The notes beneath the pieces are model-generated. The model searched no databases and was not told the DNA's origin. It was given only the letters and a program-made list of their open reading frames with translations. From the NCBI GenBank assembly GCA_963732005.1, contig CAVSXT010000005.1, positions 2,914,001 to 2,978,000 on the forward strand: 64,000 nucleotides of DNA. The letters are read 5' to 3'. Source of the stretch: JASLEW01 sp963732005. Its GTDB lineage: Bacteria; Acidobacteriota; Thermoanaerobaculia; Multivoradales; UBA5704. Shown here piece by piece: positions 1 through 8,410 of the stretch. The stretch's first letter is position 1; each line of letters starts with the position of its first letter. The position numbers and the translations under genes are program-made.

Positions 1-1959
1 CTTGCGGCCGGCGGGGCGCGCCGGTCTCTCGGGAAGGAGGTGCCCGGCTTCGCACGGATTGCGCCGGGGCTGACCCCGCGGCCGGCGCAGGCGGCGCTGC
101 TGGAACTAAGACCTGAAAGCGGTCGAGGCAGCGTCGCCTTGCTCGAGGCGGAGACCGGCTCAGGCAAGACCGAGGCGGCGCTCGCCTATTTCGCGCGGCT
201 CTTCCATGCCGGCCTGGTGGACGGTCTTTACTTCGCGTTGCCGACGCGCACCGCGGCGACGCAGATCTACCGCCGGGCATGCGCCGCCGTCGCCAGCCTC
301 TTCCCCGACCCATCGGCCCGCCCCGCGGTAGTCCTGGCGGTGCCCGGATACCTCGAGGTGGACGGCAGCTCCGGGATTCGCCTGCCTCCATTTCAGGTGC
401 AGTGGCCGGACGAGCCGTTGCGCGACCGCGGCTGGGCGGCCGAGCACCCGAAGCGATACCTGGCGGGGACCGTCGTGGTCGGGACCGTCGACCAGGCCCT
501 GCTGTCGGCGCTCATGGTCGCGCACGCTCACCTGCGGGCGACCGCCCTGCTGCGGCACCTGCTGGTGGTGGACGAGGTCCATGCTTCGGATGCGTACATG
601 ACGCGCATCGTCGAGGAGGTGCTGGACTATCACCTCGCAGCCGGCGGACATGCGCTCCTGATGTCGGCCACCCTGGGAGCAGCGGCGCGCGAGCGTTTGC
701 TCGCGCCGGCCGGCGCGAGGTCCCGCGAGGTGCCGCCGCTGGCGGCGGCGGTGGCGCAACCCTATCCGTTGGTGAGCTTCCGCCAAGGGTTGCACGGACG
801 CCAGGTTCCGGTGCCGGCCGGAGGCATGCCGCCAAAGGCGGTGGAGATCGAGCTGGTGCCGGAGATGGAGGATCCGGGCGCGATTGCGCGGCGGGCACTG
901 GCCGCCGCCCGCGCGGGGGTGCGGGTGCTGGTGCTCCGCAATACGGTGGCCGGCTGCGTCGAGACGCAGCTGGCGATCGAAGCGCTCGCCGGCAGCGAGG
1001 GCGAGGAGGGCTACCTCTTCCGCTGCAACGGAGTGCCGGCGCCCCACCATGCGCGTTTTGCCAAGCCGGACCGTGAGCGCCTCGACCAGGCGATCGAGGC
1101 GGCGTTCGGCAAGCAACGCCCCGCGGGCGGCTGTGTCGCGGTCGCCACCCAGACCGTCGAGCAGAGCCTGGACCTCGACGCCGACCTGTTGATCACGGAC
1201 CTGTGTCCGATCGACGTCCTGCTGCAGCGCATGGGTCGCCTGCATCGCCATCCGGGCCGCGTTCGGCCGCCGGGTGGTGAAGTGGCGCGAGCTGTCGTGC
1301 TCACACCGGCGGATCCCTTGGCCTCGCGCATCCTCCCGCAAGGCGAGGCGCGCGGGAGCCACGGTCTCGGCACGGTGTACGACGACCTGCGGGTGATCGA
1401 GGCGACGTGGCGCACGGTGGCGCGACGGCAAAAGATCGTGATCCCGCTCGACAATCGGATGCTGGTCGAAGCAGGCACCCATCCGGAGGAGCTGGCAGGG
1501 CTGGTCGAGGAGCTGGGCGGTCTCTGGGCGAAGCACCAGACGCACGTGACCGGCACAACCCTGGCCGAGCGGCGCCAGGGGACGCTCAACCTGGTGCGGC
1601 GGGACCTTGCCTTCGGAACGGATCCCTCCGGCGAATGCGTGGAGTTTCCCAGCGGGGACACCGCGCGCAGGATCCCGACGCGCCTCGGGCTCGACGACCG
1701 TCTGGTGCGCTTCGAGCCGCCGGTCGGAAGTGTCTTCGGCGCCGAGAGCACGATCGCCAACATGAGGGTGCCGTATCACCTGGTGGCGCGAGGGACCGCC
1801 GTGGACGCGGCCGTGGCCGAAGCGGTCGAACCCATCGCGGGTGGCGTCGAGTTCCGATACGGCGCCGGGGGGTATAGGTACGATCGCCTTGGGCTTGCAA
1901 GAAATGCCCCCGCGTTTGCGGGGAAAAAGGCTCAGAGTGACGCCCAGACTGAGCCTTGA
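1..1959 (+). CDS. cas3: CRISPR-associated helicase-nuclease Cas3 (5'-truncated by window edge)
   Basis: This is the helicase part of Cas3, the enzyme that Cascade recruits to unwind and degrade target DNA in type I-E interference. The frame is open to base 1, and the GTG at 40 lies in mid-protein sequence, so the N-terminal HD nuclease domain is presumably upstream of the window. Visible superfamily-2 motifs are Walker A AETGSGKT (about residue 37 from the GTG), DEVHASD (Walker B/DExH), SAT, and the arginine-finger motif QRMGRLHRHPGR near residue 400. It precedes the Cascade genes but is separated from casA by about 390 bp holding its own promoter. The last codons (AFAGKKAQSDAQTEP) run through a CRISPR-repeat-like palindrome, so the native C-terminus may have been altered. 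Confidence in the family is high. Confidence 0.95.
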   Translation, partial: LAAGGARRSLGKEVPGFARIAPGLTPRPAQAALLELRPESGRGSVALLEAETGSGKTEAALAYFARLFHAGLVDGLYFALPTRTAATQIYRRACAAVASLFPDPSARPAVVLAVPGYLEVDGSSGIRLPPFQVQWPDEPLRDRGWAAEHPKRYLAGTVVVGTVDQALLSALMVAHAHLRATALLRHLLVVDEVHASDAYMTRIVEEVLDYHLAAGGHALLMSATLGAAARERLLAPAGARSREVPPLAAAVAQPYPLVSFRQGLHGRQVPVPAGGMPPKAVEIELVPEMEDPGAIARRALAAARAGVRVLVLRNTVAGCVETQLAIEALAGSEGEEGYLFRCNGVPAPHHARFAKPDRERLDQAIEAAFGKQRPAGGCVAVATQTVEQSLDLDADLLITDLCPIDVLLQRMGRLHRHPGRVRPPGGEVARAVVLTPADPLASRILPQGEARGSHGLGTVYDDLRVIEATWRTVARRQKIVIPLDNRMLVEAGTHPEELAGLVEELGGLWAKHQTHVTGTTLAERRQGTLNLVRRDLAFGTDPSGECVEFPSGDTARRIPTRLGLDDRLVRFEPPVGSVFGAESTIANMRVPYHLVARGTAVDAAVAEAVEPIAGGVEFRYGAGGYRYDRLGLARNAPAFAGKKAQSDAQTEP

Positions 1960-1990
1960 CCGGGACCATCCCCGTGACGACGGGGAACCC
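1901..1990 (-). CRISPR. Two degenerate type I-E-like repeats in reverse orientation
   Basis: Two palindromic units resemble the reverse complement of the main array repeat: 1901-1928 (core CCCCGCGTTTGCGGGGAAA) and 1963-1990 (ATCCCCG...CGGGGAA). Against the 28-nt consensus I count about 17 and 20 matches, concentrated in the stem. Their spacing is 62 nt, against 61 in the main array, which is what one repeat plus one spacer would give. The first unit overlaps the 3' end of cas3. This looks like a relic mini-array, or two repeats acting as a regulatory RNA. Chance is possible because such stems are GC-rich. Confidence 0.5.
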
Positions 1991-2046
1991 TCTCGCGCTA
2001 TCGAGAGCGCGGCCAGCAGGGCCGCAGAAGCTTCTTTAGGAGAAGC
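1990..2046. ncRNA. Three consecutive hairpins, candidate structured RNA
   Basis: Three inverted repeats follow each other almost without gaps: CTCTCG/CGAGAG (1990-1995 with 2002-2007, or alternatively CGCGCT/AGCGCG at 1994-2011), GCGGCC/GGCCGC (2009-2014 with 2020-2025) and GCTTCT/AGAAGC (2030-2035 with 2041-2046). Loops are 5-6 nt. A fourth, shorter hairpin lies near 2135-2146 and a terminator-like one at 2158-2188. No coding frame is convincing here. The set could be a small RNA or a structured leader between cas3 and casA. I recognise no known family. Confidence 0.4.
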
Positions 2047-2157
2047 CCGAGAAAGGCCGGTCTTACGCAGACTCGCGCCATGCTCCCTCCTTGCCTGGAA
2101 GAGCAGAGGCGGCTACGCTAGGACTGGCACTGCAGCCGCTCTGCGGTCTGTAGTCAG

Positions 2158-2202
2158 GAGGCCCGTGCCGTTCGTGCGGCACGGCCTCCGCTTTCCCCTT
2201 TC
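2158..2202 (+). terminator. Strong hairpin, likely terminator between cas3 and casA
   Basis: GAGGCC and GTGCCG (2158-2170, with one bulged C) pair with CGGCACGGCCTC (2177-2188), giving a 12-bp stem over a TTCGTG loop. A pyrimidine-rich stretch (CTTTCCCCTTTCC) follows rather than a pure T-run. It would end transcription from cas3 or from the hairpin-rich region ahead of the casA promoter. Confidence 0.5.
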
Positions 2203-2236
2203 CTCTACACAATCAGCATCTCTTGCGTGTCTCCTC

Positions 2237-2265
2237 TTGAGGTGTTGGGCTCGATCGAGTATGAT
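2237..2265 (+). promoter_or_regulatory. Sigma-70-type promoter for the Cascade operon
   Basis: A -35 box TTGAGG (2237-2242) and a -10 box TATGAT (2260-2265) are separated by exactly 17 bp, about 80 bp ahead of the casA ATG. With the terminator-like hairpin just upstream, this supports a casA-to-cas2 transcription unit separate from cas3. Confidence 0.6.
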
Positions 2266-2345
2266 TACGGTCAGGGCTCAGTCTGCGCGAAGCGCTTTGA
2301 AAGCCAGACTCTAGTGGGCTCCGACGAGGGTTGTCAAGGCCAGGT

Positions 2346-3896
2346 ATGAATAGCCACCTGCTGCTCGCAGATCCACTGTTGTCGGTGCGCAACGACGCCG
2401 GCGAACGGCTCGAGGTCACCCTGCCCGAGCTGCTGGCGCATCTCGGCCGCGGCGACGAGCTCGAACCGCTGGCGCTACGGCCGCATCAGCAGCATGCCTG
2501 GCACGCTTTTCTCGTGCAGGTCGGCGCCTTGGCGGCGAATCACGCCGGCGAGCGCTCGCTGGCCTGGCCGGCCGAGACCTGGCGGCGGGCGCTGCTCGAG
2601 CTTGCCGGTGAAGGCGGGGAGGCGGCCTGGTCCCTGGTGGTCGAGGATCTGGCGCTGCCTGCATTTTTCCAGCCGCCGGTGCCCGAGGGCTCGCTGGCGG
2701 GGTTCCGCAACCTGGTGAAGGACCCTGATGGGCTCGACGTGGTGATCACGGCCAAGAATCACGACGTCAAGGCCGACCGCATCGCGTCGCCAAGGCCGGA
2801 GCACTGGATCTACGCGCTGGTCACCCTGCAGACCATGGAGGGATTTCTCGGCCGAGGCAACTATGGGATCGCCCGCATGAACGGCGGCTTTGCCAGCCGC
2901 CCGGCGGTGGCGGCGGCGCCCGGCCTGGGTTGGGCGGAGCGCTTCCGTCGCGATGTGGCGGTGTGGCTGGAGGGCAGGCAGCGGCTGGTCGAGAGTCACG
3001 GATTCCGGCCTTCCGAGGGGCACGCTCTCCTGTGGCTGCTGGCATGGGACGGCAGGACCAGCCGCAGCCTCGCGGACTGCGATCCGTTCTTTGTCGAGGT
3101 TTGCCGGCGAGTGCGGCTCCGGGAGCAGGACGGGCGGCTGGTCGCGACGACTCGACCCACCGAGGCGGCGTTCCTCGACGCCAAGACGCTGCGGGGCGAC
3201 ACCGGCGACATCTGGACGCCGGTGCAGACAGAGGCGCAAGGGCTTAAGGCGCTCACCGTCGGGCCAGGGGGGCTGTCCTACGAGCTGATGGCGAAGCTGC
3301 TCTTCGGAGAGGAGTTTCCGAGCCGGCCGGCGCTGGTGGTTCGCGAGGAGGACGGCAAGGAACCGGTGGTGGTGGCGCAGGTTCTGGTGAGGGGCCAGGG
3401 CAAGACCGAGGGCTATCACCAGCGGGTGATCCCGATTCCGGCGAAGGCGCGACGCCGGTTGCTGGAAAAGGGCGGCAGGGAAGATCTGGGGGAGGTGGCG
3501 CGCGGCCGCATCGCACAGGCCCGGACGGCGCAGAGGCAGGTCCTCAAGCCTGCCCTCTGCTCGCTGCTCCAGGGTGGGCCCGACGCCCTCGACTTCCAAA
3601 AGCCCGGGGCGCGGCCCTGGCTGGACCGCTTCGACGCCGCGGTCGATCGCGTGTTCTTCCCCGATCTCTGGGAGGCGATCGATATGCCTCGCGAAGCGCA
3701 CGAGGGGGCGTGGAACCGGCGTCTCCGAGAGCTTGCCCGGGAGCAGCTCGAGCAGGCGGAGACCGGCGCGCCGGTGCCGCTCGCGCGACGACCGCGCGCG
3801 CTGGCCAAGGCGGAGCTGATCTTCCGCGGCACCGCGCGCCGGTACCTGCCAACGACGGATTCGCCCAAGGAGGCTGTGATGGAGGAGCGCACGTGA
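2346..3896 (+). CDS. casA: Cascade large subunit CasA (Cse1/Cas8e)
   Basis: This is the large subunit of the type I-E Cascade complex, which recognises the PAM and helps recruit Cas3. At about 516 aa it matches the family length. The N-terminus (NSHLLLADPLLSVR) resembles the usual Cse1 start with its DPW-like motif, and LRPHQQHAWHAFL and later family-like segments follow. I chose ATG 2346, with AAGG about 7 nt upstream, over an in-frame TTG at 2331. It is the first gene of a tightly packed operon: its TGA at 3894-3896 overlaps the GTG of casB. Confidence 0.93.
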   Translation: MNSHLLLADPLLSVRNDAGERLEVTLPELLAHLGRGDELEPLALRPHQQHAWHAFLVQVGALAANHAGERSLAWPAETWRRALLELAGEGGEAAWSLVVEDLALPAFFQPPVPEGSLAGFRNLVKDPDGLDVVITAKNHDVKADRIASPRPEHWIYALVTLQTMEGFLGRGNYGIARMNGGFASRPAVAAAPGLGWAERFRRDVAVWLEGRQRLVESHGFRPSEGHALLWLLAWDGRTSRSLADCDPFFVEVCRRVRLREQDGRLVATTRPTEAAFLDAKTLRGDTGDIWTPVQTEAQGLKALTVGPGGLSYELMAKLLFGEEFPSRPALVVREEDGKEPVVVAQVLVRGQGKTEGYHQRVIPIPAKARRRLLEKGGREDLGEVARGRIAQARTAQRQVLKPALCSLLQGGPDALDFQKPGARPWLDRFDAAVDRVFFPDLWEAIDMPREAHEGAWNRRLRELAREQLEQAETGAPVPLARRPRALAKAELIFRGTARRYLPTTDSPKEAVMEERT

Positions 3897-4447
3897 GCGC
3901 ACACGAGGCGGCGGTGATCCCGGAGCCGCGCCAGGCACGCCAGGTGGTGTATGCGATCGCCAGGGAGATGGCTGCCGGGCGCATCCCCGCCGGCGACCAG
4001 GCCAACCTGCGGCGGGAGCGGCTCGGTCCGGCCTTTTGGAAAGTGGCCGTGCGGCACCTGGAGCCGGCAGGGCTGCTCGGAGCAGTGGATGCTCCCTGGC
4101 GCGCCGACGCCGAGCGGCGGTGGACAGCCATCGTGGCGGGCCTGGCGCACGCCGGCGGACAGCACCTGGAGGGACGGCGGCTGGGTGCCGCGCTCGCCGA
4201 CGCCGATGTCGCGGAGGCCCGCGTGCTGCGCCTCGCTCGTGCTCACGGCGACAGCCTGCTCAAGACCGTTCGCGCCGTCGGTCACCAGCTGGTCACCGGT
4301 GGCCAGCGCGCCGACTGGGCGGATTTCGCCGCGCTGATCCTGAGCGATGGCAAGGACTGGGAGGAGGAGGTGCGCCGGCGCCTGTGCCTCGACTACTACC
4401 GCGCCGAGGAGCACGGCTCCCGCGACGCCAACCAGGAGGAGGGCTGA
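3893..4447 (+). CDS. casB: Cascade small subunit CasB (Cse2/Cas11e)
   Basis: This is the small helical subunit, normally two copies in Cascade, which bridges the backbone and stabilises the R-loop. The 184-aa product is rich in Arg and Ala and helical throughout. It has the Cse2-like segments AFWKVAVRHLEP near the N-terminus and VRAVGHQLVTGGQRADWADFAALIL toward the C-terminus (given here as family resemblance). The GTG start at 3893 overlaps the casA stop by four bases and the TGA overlaps the casC ATG, so translation is probably coupled. Confidence 0.9.
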   Translation: MSAHEAAVIPEPRQARQVVYAIAREMAAGRIPAGDQANLRRERLGPAFWKVAVRHLEPAGLLGAVDAPWRADAERRWTAIVAGLAHAGGQHLEGRRLGAALADADVAEARVLRLARAHGDSLLKTVRAVGHQLVTGGQRADWADFAALILSDGKDWEEEVRRRLCLDYYRAEEHGSRDANQEEG

Positions 4448-5659
4448 TGGTCCCGCGTTTCTTGCAGATCCATACCTTGACCTCGTACCCCGCATCGCTG
4501 CTCAACCGCGACGACGTCGGCTTCGCGAAGCGCATCACCTTCGGCGGCAGCGAGCGCACCCGCATCTCTTCTCAGTGCCTCAAGCGGCACTGGCGGACGG
4601 CTGACGACGAGCACGCGCTCGGCCGTATCCGCGATGGCGCGACCACGCTGGCCATCCGCTCGCGGCGGACGTTCGAGCGCTACCTCTACGAGCCGCTGGT
4701 GGCGGGCGGGGTGGATGCGGGCGTCGCCGGAGGCGCTCTCCCGCAGCGTGCTCGAGACGGTGCTGCCCAAGGGCAAGCGCCGGCGGGCGGCCGCCGACGA
4801 GGCGGCGGCAGGGGACGGCGAGGAGAGCGGCCTGCACACGGATCAGGTCACGGTGCTCGGGCACCCCGAGATGGATTACCTGCTGTCGCTGGCCCGGACG
4901 GCGGCAGCCGGCGCCGCCGACGCCAAGGCGGCGGTGAAGGCGTTCGAGGCGATCGACAAGGGAGACCTGAAGCGGAACCTGCAGGCGCTGGTTCGTGGCG
5001 CCGGGCTCGACGCGGCGGTGTTCGGCCGCATGACGACCGGCGACATGCTGGCCCGCTGCGACGCTGCCGTGCACGTGGCGCACGCCTTCACGGTCCACGA
5101 GAGCGAGTCGGAGACCGACTATTTCTCCGCCATCGACGACCTGCAGGGGCGGGAGGAGACCGGCAGCGGCCACATCAACACCGCCGAGCTGACGAGCGGC
5201 CTGTACTACGGCTACGTGGTGGTGGATCTGCCGCTGCTGGTCTCGAATCTCGAGGGATGCGACCGGCGCCGCTGGCTGGAGGCCGATCGCACGCTCGCCG
5301 CCGAGGTGGTGCGCAGCCTCGTTCACCTGATGGCCACCATCTCTCCCGGCGCCAAACTGGGCGCGACCGCGCCCTACGCGCATGCCGCGCTGGTGCTGGC
5401 GGAGGCCGGCAACCGCCAGCCGCGCACTCTGGCCAACGCCTTTTTCGCTGCCGTGCCGACGCGGCGGGACGTGCTCGCCGCCGCCCAGGAGCAGCTGGCC
5501 AAGCACCTGGAGCGCTACGACGGGATGTATGGGGTAGCAGGGGAGCGCCGTCTGGCGGCGATGGAGCCGCCGGCGACGCTGCTGGCGCGCACCGAAGAGC
5601 GGCTGGACCTGCCGGGCCTTGCCTCGTGGGTCGCCGAGGCGATTGGGCGGGCGGCATGA
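4447..5659 (+). CDS. casC: Cascade backbone CasC (Cas7e), apparent +1 frameshift near 4729
   Basis: Cas7e forms the six-subunit crRNA-binding backbone of Cascade. The first 94 or so codons (MVPRFLQIHTLTSYPASLLN, SERTRISSQCLKRHW) are typical Cas7e but leave frame. From about 4730 the next frame carries the rest (EALSRSVLETVLPKG, then FTVHESESETDYFSAIDD and GSGHINTAELTSGLYYGY) to the TGA at 5657-5659. Deleting one G at 4729-4730 restores AGVAEALSRSV and a product of about 403 aa. Either this is an assembly error in GGCGCCGG-type sequence or casC is really broken. If broken, Cascade would not assemble. Starts overlap casB and casD by single codons. Confidence 0.88.
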
Positions 5660-6405
5660 GCGAGCTGGCGGTGCTCTTGCTCCGGCTGGAGGCACCGCTG
5701 ATGAGCTTCGGCGGCGTGCTGGTCGACGAGCGAGGTGTCACCGAGGCGTTTCCCACCCGCTCGATGTTGACCGGACTGCTGGGCAACGCCCTGGGCTACG
5801 ACCACCGCGACGCCGACGCTCTCGGGCGCCTCCAGGACCGGCTGCGGCATGCGGTGCGCCGCGACCGGCCGGGCAGGGAGCTGGTCGACTTCCAGACCGT
5901 GGATCTGGGCCAGCCGTTCCTCGCCGAGGCGTGGACGACTCGCGGAGAGGCGGCGGGCCGGCGCGGCGGCACCGCCGCCACGGGCACTCACATCCGGTGG
6001 CGCCACTACTGGGCCGACGCGATCTTCACCGTCGCCCTGGCGCTCGATCCGGCCGCCGAGCAGCCCGACCTGGCGCGCTGCGCGGCGGCGATCGCCGAGC
6101 CCGAGCGGCCACTGTTCCTCGGCCGCAAGCCCTGCCTGCCCTCGCGGCCGCTGGCGCTGGGGCTGGTTCGCGCCGAGTCGCTGCATGCCGCGATCATGGT
6201 TGCTCCGCTGTCGCGGCGGGGCGTCGAGGGCGGCCCGTGGATGGCATGGTGGGCGGAGGCGGGTGAGCCGGCGCCGGCCGCGGGACGGGGACACCTGGTG
6301 GTGGTCAGCGACGAGCGGGACTGGGCCAATCAGGTCCACACCGGCCGCCGGTTCGTCTGGGAGAGCACGATCGCCAACGGCGAGCTCGAGGTGGGCGATG
6401 ACTGA
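5656..6405 (+). CDS. casD: Cascade subunit CasD (Cas5e)
   Basis: Cas5e caps the 5' handle of the crRNA in Cascade. The 249-aa protein has the family's N-terminal RAMP strand LLLRLEAPLMSFGG and the downstream segments TEAFPTRSMLTGLLGNALGY and LFLGRKPCLPSRPL, which are characteristic of Cas5e. Its ATG overlaps the casC stop, and its own TGA lies inside the start of casE. Confidence 0.94.
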   Translation: MSELAVLLLRLEAPLMSFGGVLVDERGVTEAFPTRSMLTGLLGNALGYDHRDADALGRLQDRLRHAVRRDRPGRELVDFQTVDLGQPFLAEAWTTRGEAAGRRGGTAATGTHIRWRHYWADAIFTVALALDPAAEQPDLARCAAAIAEPERPLFLGRKPCLPSRPLALGLVRAESLHAAIMVAPLSRRGVEGGPWMAWWAEAGEPAPAAGRGHLVVVSDERDWANQVHTGRRFVWESTIANGELEVGDD

Positions 6406-7198
6406 GCCGGTGCTGCGCCTGGTGCGCCTCGATCTCGACGCCGCCCGTCTGGCGCGCGAAGGGCTCGCGGCGGGGCTGCCCCCGAATCAGGAAGACCTCG
6501 GTTTCCTCGTGCATGCGACGCTCGCGGGTCTGTTCGGCGAGGGCGCCGTGCAGCCGTTCCGAGTGCTCGACGACACGGCGCGGCGGGCGGCTGGGCTGCC
6601 TGATGGGGCAGGGCGCCAGGTGTCGGTGCTCGGATACACGCATCGGGGCGAGAGCGAGCTGCGCGAGCATGCCGCTACCTATGCCGATCCCGCCCGCTAC
6701 GCGGCCTGCGCCTGGGACGGTCTGGCGAGCAAGCCGATGCCGGAGCTGCTCGCCGGACGCCGGCTGGGCTTCGAGCTGCGGGCCTGCCCGGTGGTGCGTC
6801 TGGCCGCCGAGCTCGTGATTGCGGACAAGCAGGGCGCGCCGCAGCGATACGAGGCAGGGCAGGAGGTGGACTGCTGGGTGCACCGGCGCTTCATGACGCG
6901 CGAGCCCGAGGAGGTCGGCCGCGAGGTCGCCTACGCGGAGTGGCTGCGCGGACGGCTGGGCGGAGCGGCCGAGGCCGTGGCGGTGCGGCTCGACGGCTTC
7001 CGGCGCCTCAAGCTGGTGCGTCGCGATCACGCGTCGCCGCGCAAGAGCCGAGTCCTCGAACGACCGGACGCGCTGCTGCGCGGAGACCTCGAGGTCCGCG
7101 ACGGCGCAGCCTTCCTCCGGCTACTGGCGCGGGGAGTCGGCCGCCATCGCGCCTACGGTTACGGCATGCTGCTGCTGCGGCCTCCCGAGCGATGCTGA
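6398..7198 (+). CDS. casE: crRNA endoribonuclease CasE (Cas6e)
   Basis: Cas6e cuts the pre-crRNA at the base of each repeat hairpin and stays bound to the 3' handle. The 266-aa product has the ferredoxin-fold RAMP pattern and ends with the glycine-rich loop GVGRHRAYGYGMLLLRP typical of Cas6e. The repeat here has a GC-rich palindromic stem (CCCCGCG/CGCGGGG), the kind of substrate this enzyme recognises. Its start overlaps casD by 8 bp and its end overlaps cas1. Confidence 0.93.
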   Translation: MTEPVLRLVRLDLDAARLAREGLAAGLPPNQEDLGFLVHATLAGLFGEGAVQPFRVLDDTARRAAGLPDGAGRQVSVLGYTHRGESELREHAATYADPARYAACAWDGLASKPMPELLAGRRLGFELRACPVVRLAAELVIADKQGAPQRYEAGQEVDCWVHRRFMTREPEEVGREVAYAEWLRGRLGGAAEAVAVRLDGFRRLKLVRRDHASPRKSRVLERPDALLRGDLEVRDGAAFLRLLARGVGRHRAYGYGMLLLRPPERC

Positions 7199-8073
7199 AA
7201 GGAAGGCTGGGGATCGACAGCGCGCGGATCCCGCACGCCGATCGCCACGGGCTGCTCTGGCTGGGCCGCGGCCAGCTGTACGTGGAGGCCGGCACACTGC
7301 GTTTCCGCACCGCCGGCGGCGGCGATCTGGAACGGGGCGACTACGGCCTTCCCTTCCAGATGGTTTCCTGCCTGATGCTCCAGCCGGGCACCAGCGTGAG
7401 CCATGACGCATTGCGATTGCTGGCGCGCCATGGCACGGCGCTCGTTTGCGTAGGCGAGGAGGGCGTCCGCTTCTATGCGAGCCTGCCGGCGGGGCCTGAC
7501 ACTTCCCGCCGCGCTCGACGGCAGGTGGAGATCTGGTGCGATCCTGCCCGGCGCGGCCGCGCGGTGCGGCAGCTCTACGCCTGGCGGCTCGGCGAGGTGC
7601 TGCCGGCGACCGACCTCGACGCGCTGCGCGGTATCGAGGGGGCGCGGATGAAGGCAACCTACCGGCAGCTGGCGGCGCAGTACGGGATCGAATGGCAGGG
7701 ACGCCGCTACGATCGGTCGGCGCCGGGGGAGGCTGACGTGGCGAACCAGGCGATCAATCATGCGGCGAGCGCCGTCGAGGGCGCGGCGCTCACCGCGGTG
7801 GCGGCGACCGGAACGCTGCCGCAGCTGGGTTTCATTCATGAGGACTCCGGCAACGCCTTTGGGCTCGATGTCGCGGACCTGTTCCGGGACACGGTGCTTT
7901 TGCCGGTGGCTTTTGGCGCCACCCGGCGGGTTCTGCGAGACAAGCAGGGACCGGTCGAGAAGGTGGTGCGGCACCTGGCCGGAGAAACCTTCCGGCGGGA
8001 CCAGGTGGTGAGCAGGATGATCGACCGCATCAAGGAGCTGTTCGATGCCGATGACGATCGTGGTGACCCGTAA
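7192..8073 (+). CDS. cas1: CRISPR integrase Cas1 (type I-E)
   Basis: Cas1 is the metal-dependent integrase that inserts new spacers at the leader end. The 293-aa protein carries the expected active-site residues: Glu149 in RGIEGARMK, His216 in LGFIHEDSG and Asp229 in DVADLF. The N-terminus (LKGRLGIDSARIPHADRHG) is Cas1e-like. The ATG at 7192 overlaps the end of casE, and the gene ends 29 bp inside cas2, so the adaptation genes are translationally coupled to Cascade. Confidence 0.96.
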   Translation: MLKGRLGIDSARIPHADRHGLLWLGRGQLYVEAGTLRFRTAGGGDLERGDYGLPFQMVSCLMLQPGTSVSHDALRLLARHGTALVCVGEEGVRFYASLPAGPDTSRRARRQVEIWCDPARRGRAVRQLYAWRLGEVLPATDLDALRGIEGARMKATYRQLAAQYGIEWQGRRYDRSAPGEADVANQAINHAASAVEGAALTAVAATGTLPQLGFIHEDSGNAFGLDVADLFRDTVLLPVAFGATRRVLRDKQGPVEKVVRHLAGETFRRDQVVSRMIDRIKELFDADDDRGDP

Positions 8074-8410
8074 TTCGCCCGAACGCTTCCGCGGCTTTCT
8101 CACCTCCTGCATGTGCGAAGTGGCCCCTGGCGTCTACACCGCGCCGCGCATGACGCAAGGAGTGCGGGAACGGGTGTGGGGCGTGCTCGCCGATTGGTTT
8201 CAAGCCGGTGCGGACCACTCGGTGCTGATGACCTGGCCCGAGCCGGCGCTGCCCGGTGGCCAGTCCTTCCAATTTCTCGGCACACCGCGGCAGGACCTTT
8301 GCGACCACCACGGGCTGTTCCTTGCCAGGCGGGACATCGACGATGCCTCGATCGAAGAGATCCGGCGCGCGTGCGAGCCGAGCGTGGGCACGCCGCCTGA
8401 CGCTTCGTGA
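8045..8410 (+). CDS. cas2: CRISPR adaptation protein Cas2 (type I-E)
   Basis: Cas2 is the dimeric core of the Cas1-Cas2 spacer-integration complex. The 121-aa frame begins MPMTIVVTRNSPERFRGFLT and contains CEVAPGVYT and VWGVLADWF, as in Cas2e. An internal ATG at 8051 would serve equally. The Cas2 core ends around residue 97. The remaining tail overlaps the start of a DnaQ-like exonuclease in the +1 frame (ATG 8343). Some type I-E systems have Cas2 fused to such a domain, so a frameshifted fusion is possible here. Confidence 0.93.
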   Translation: MPMTIVVTRNSPERFRGFLTSCMCEVAPGVYTAPRMTQGVRERVWGVLADWFQAGADHSVLMTWPEPALPGGQSFQFLGTPRQDLCDHHGLFLARRDIDDASIEEIRRACEPSVGTPPDAS

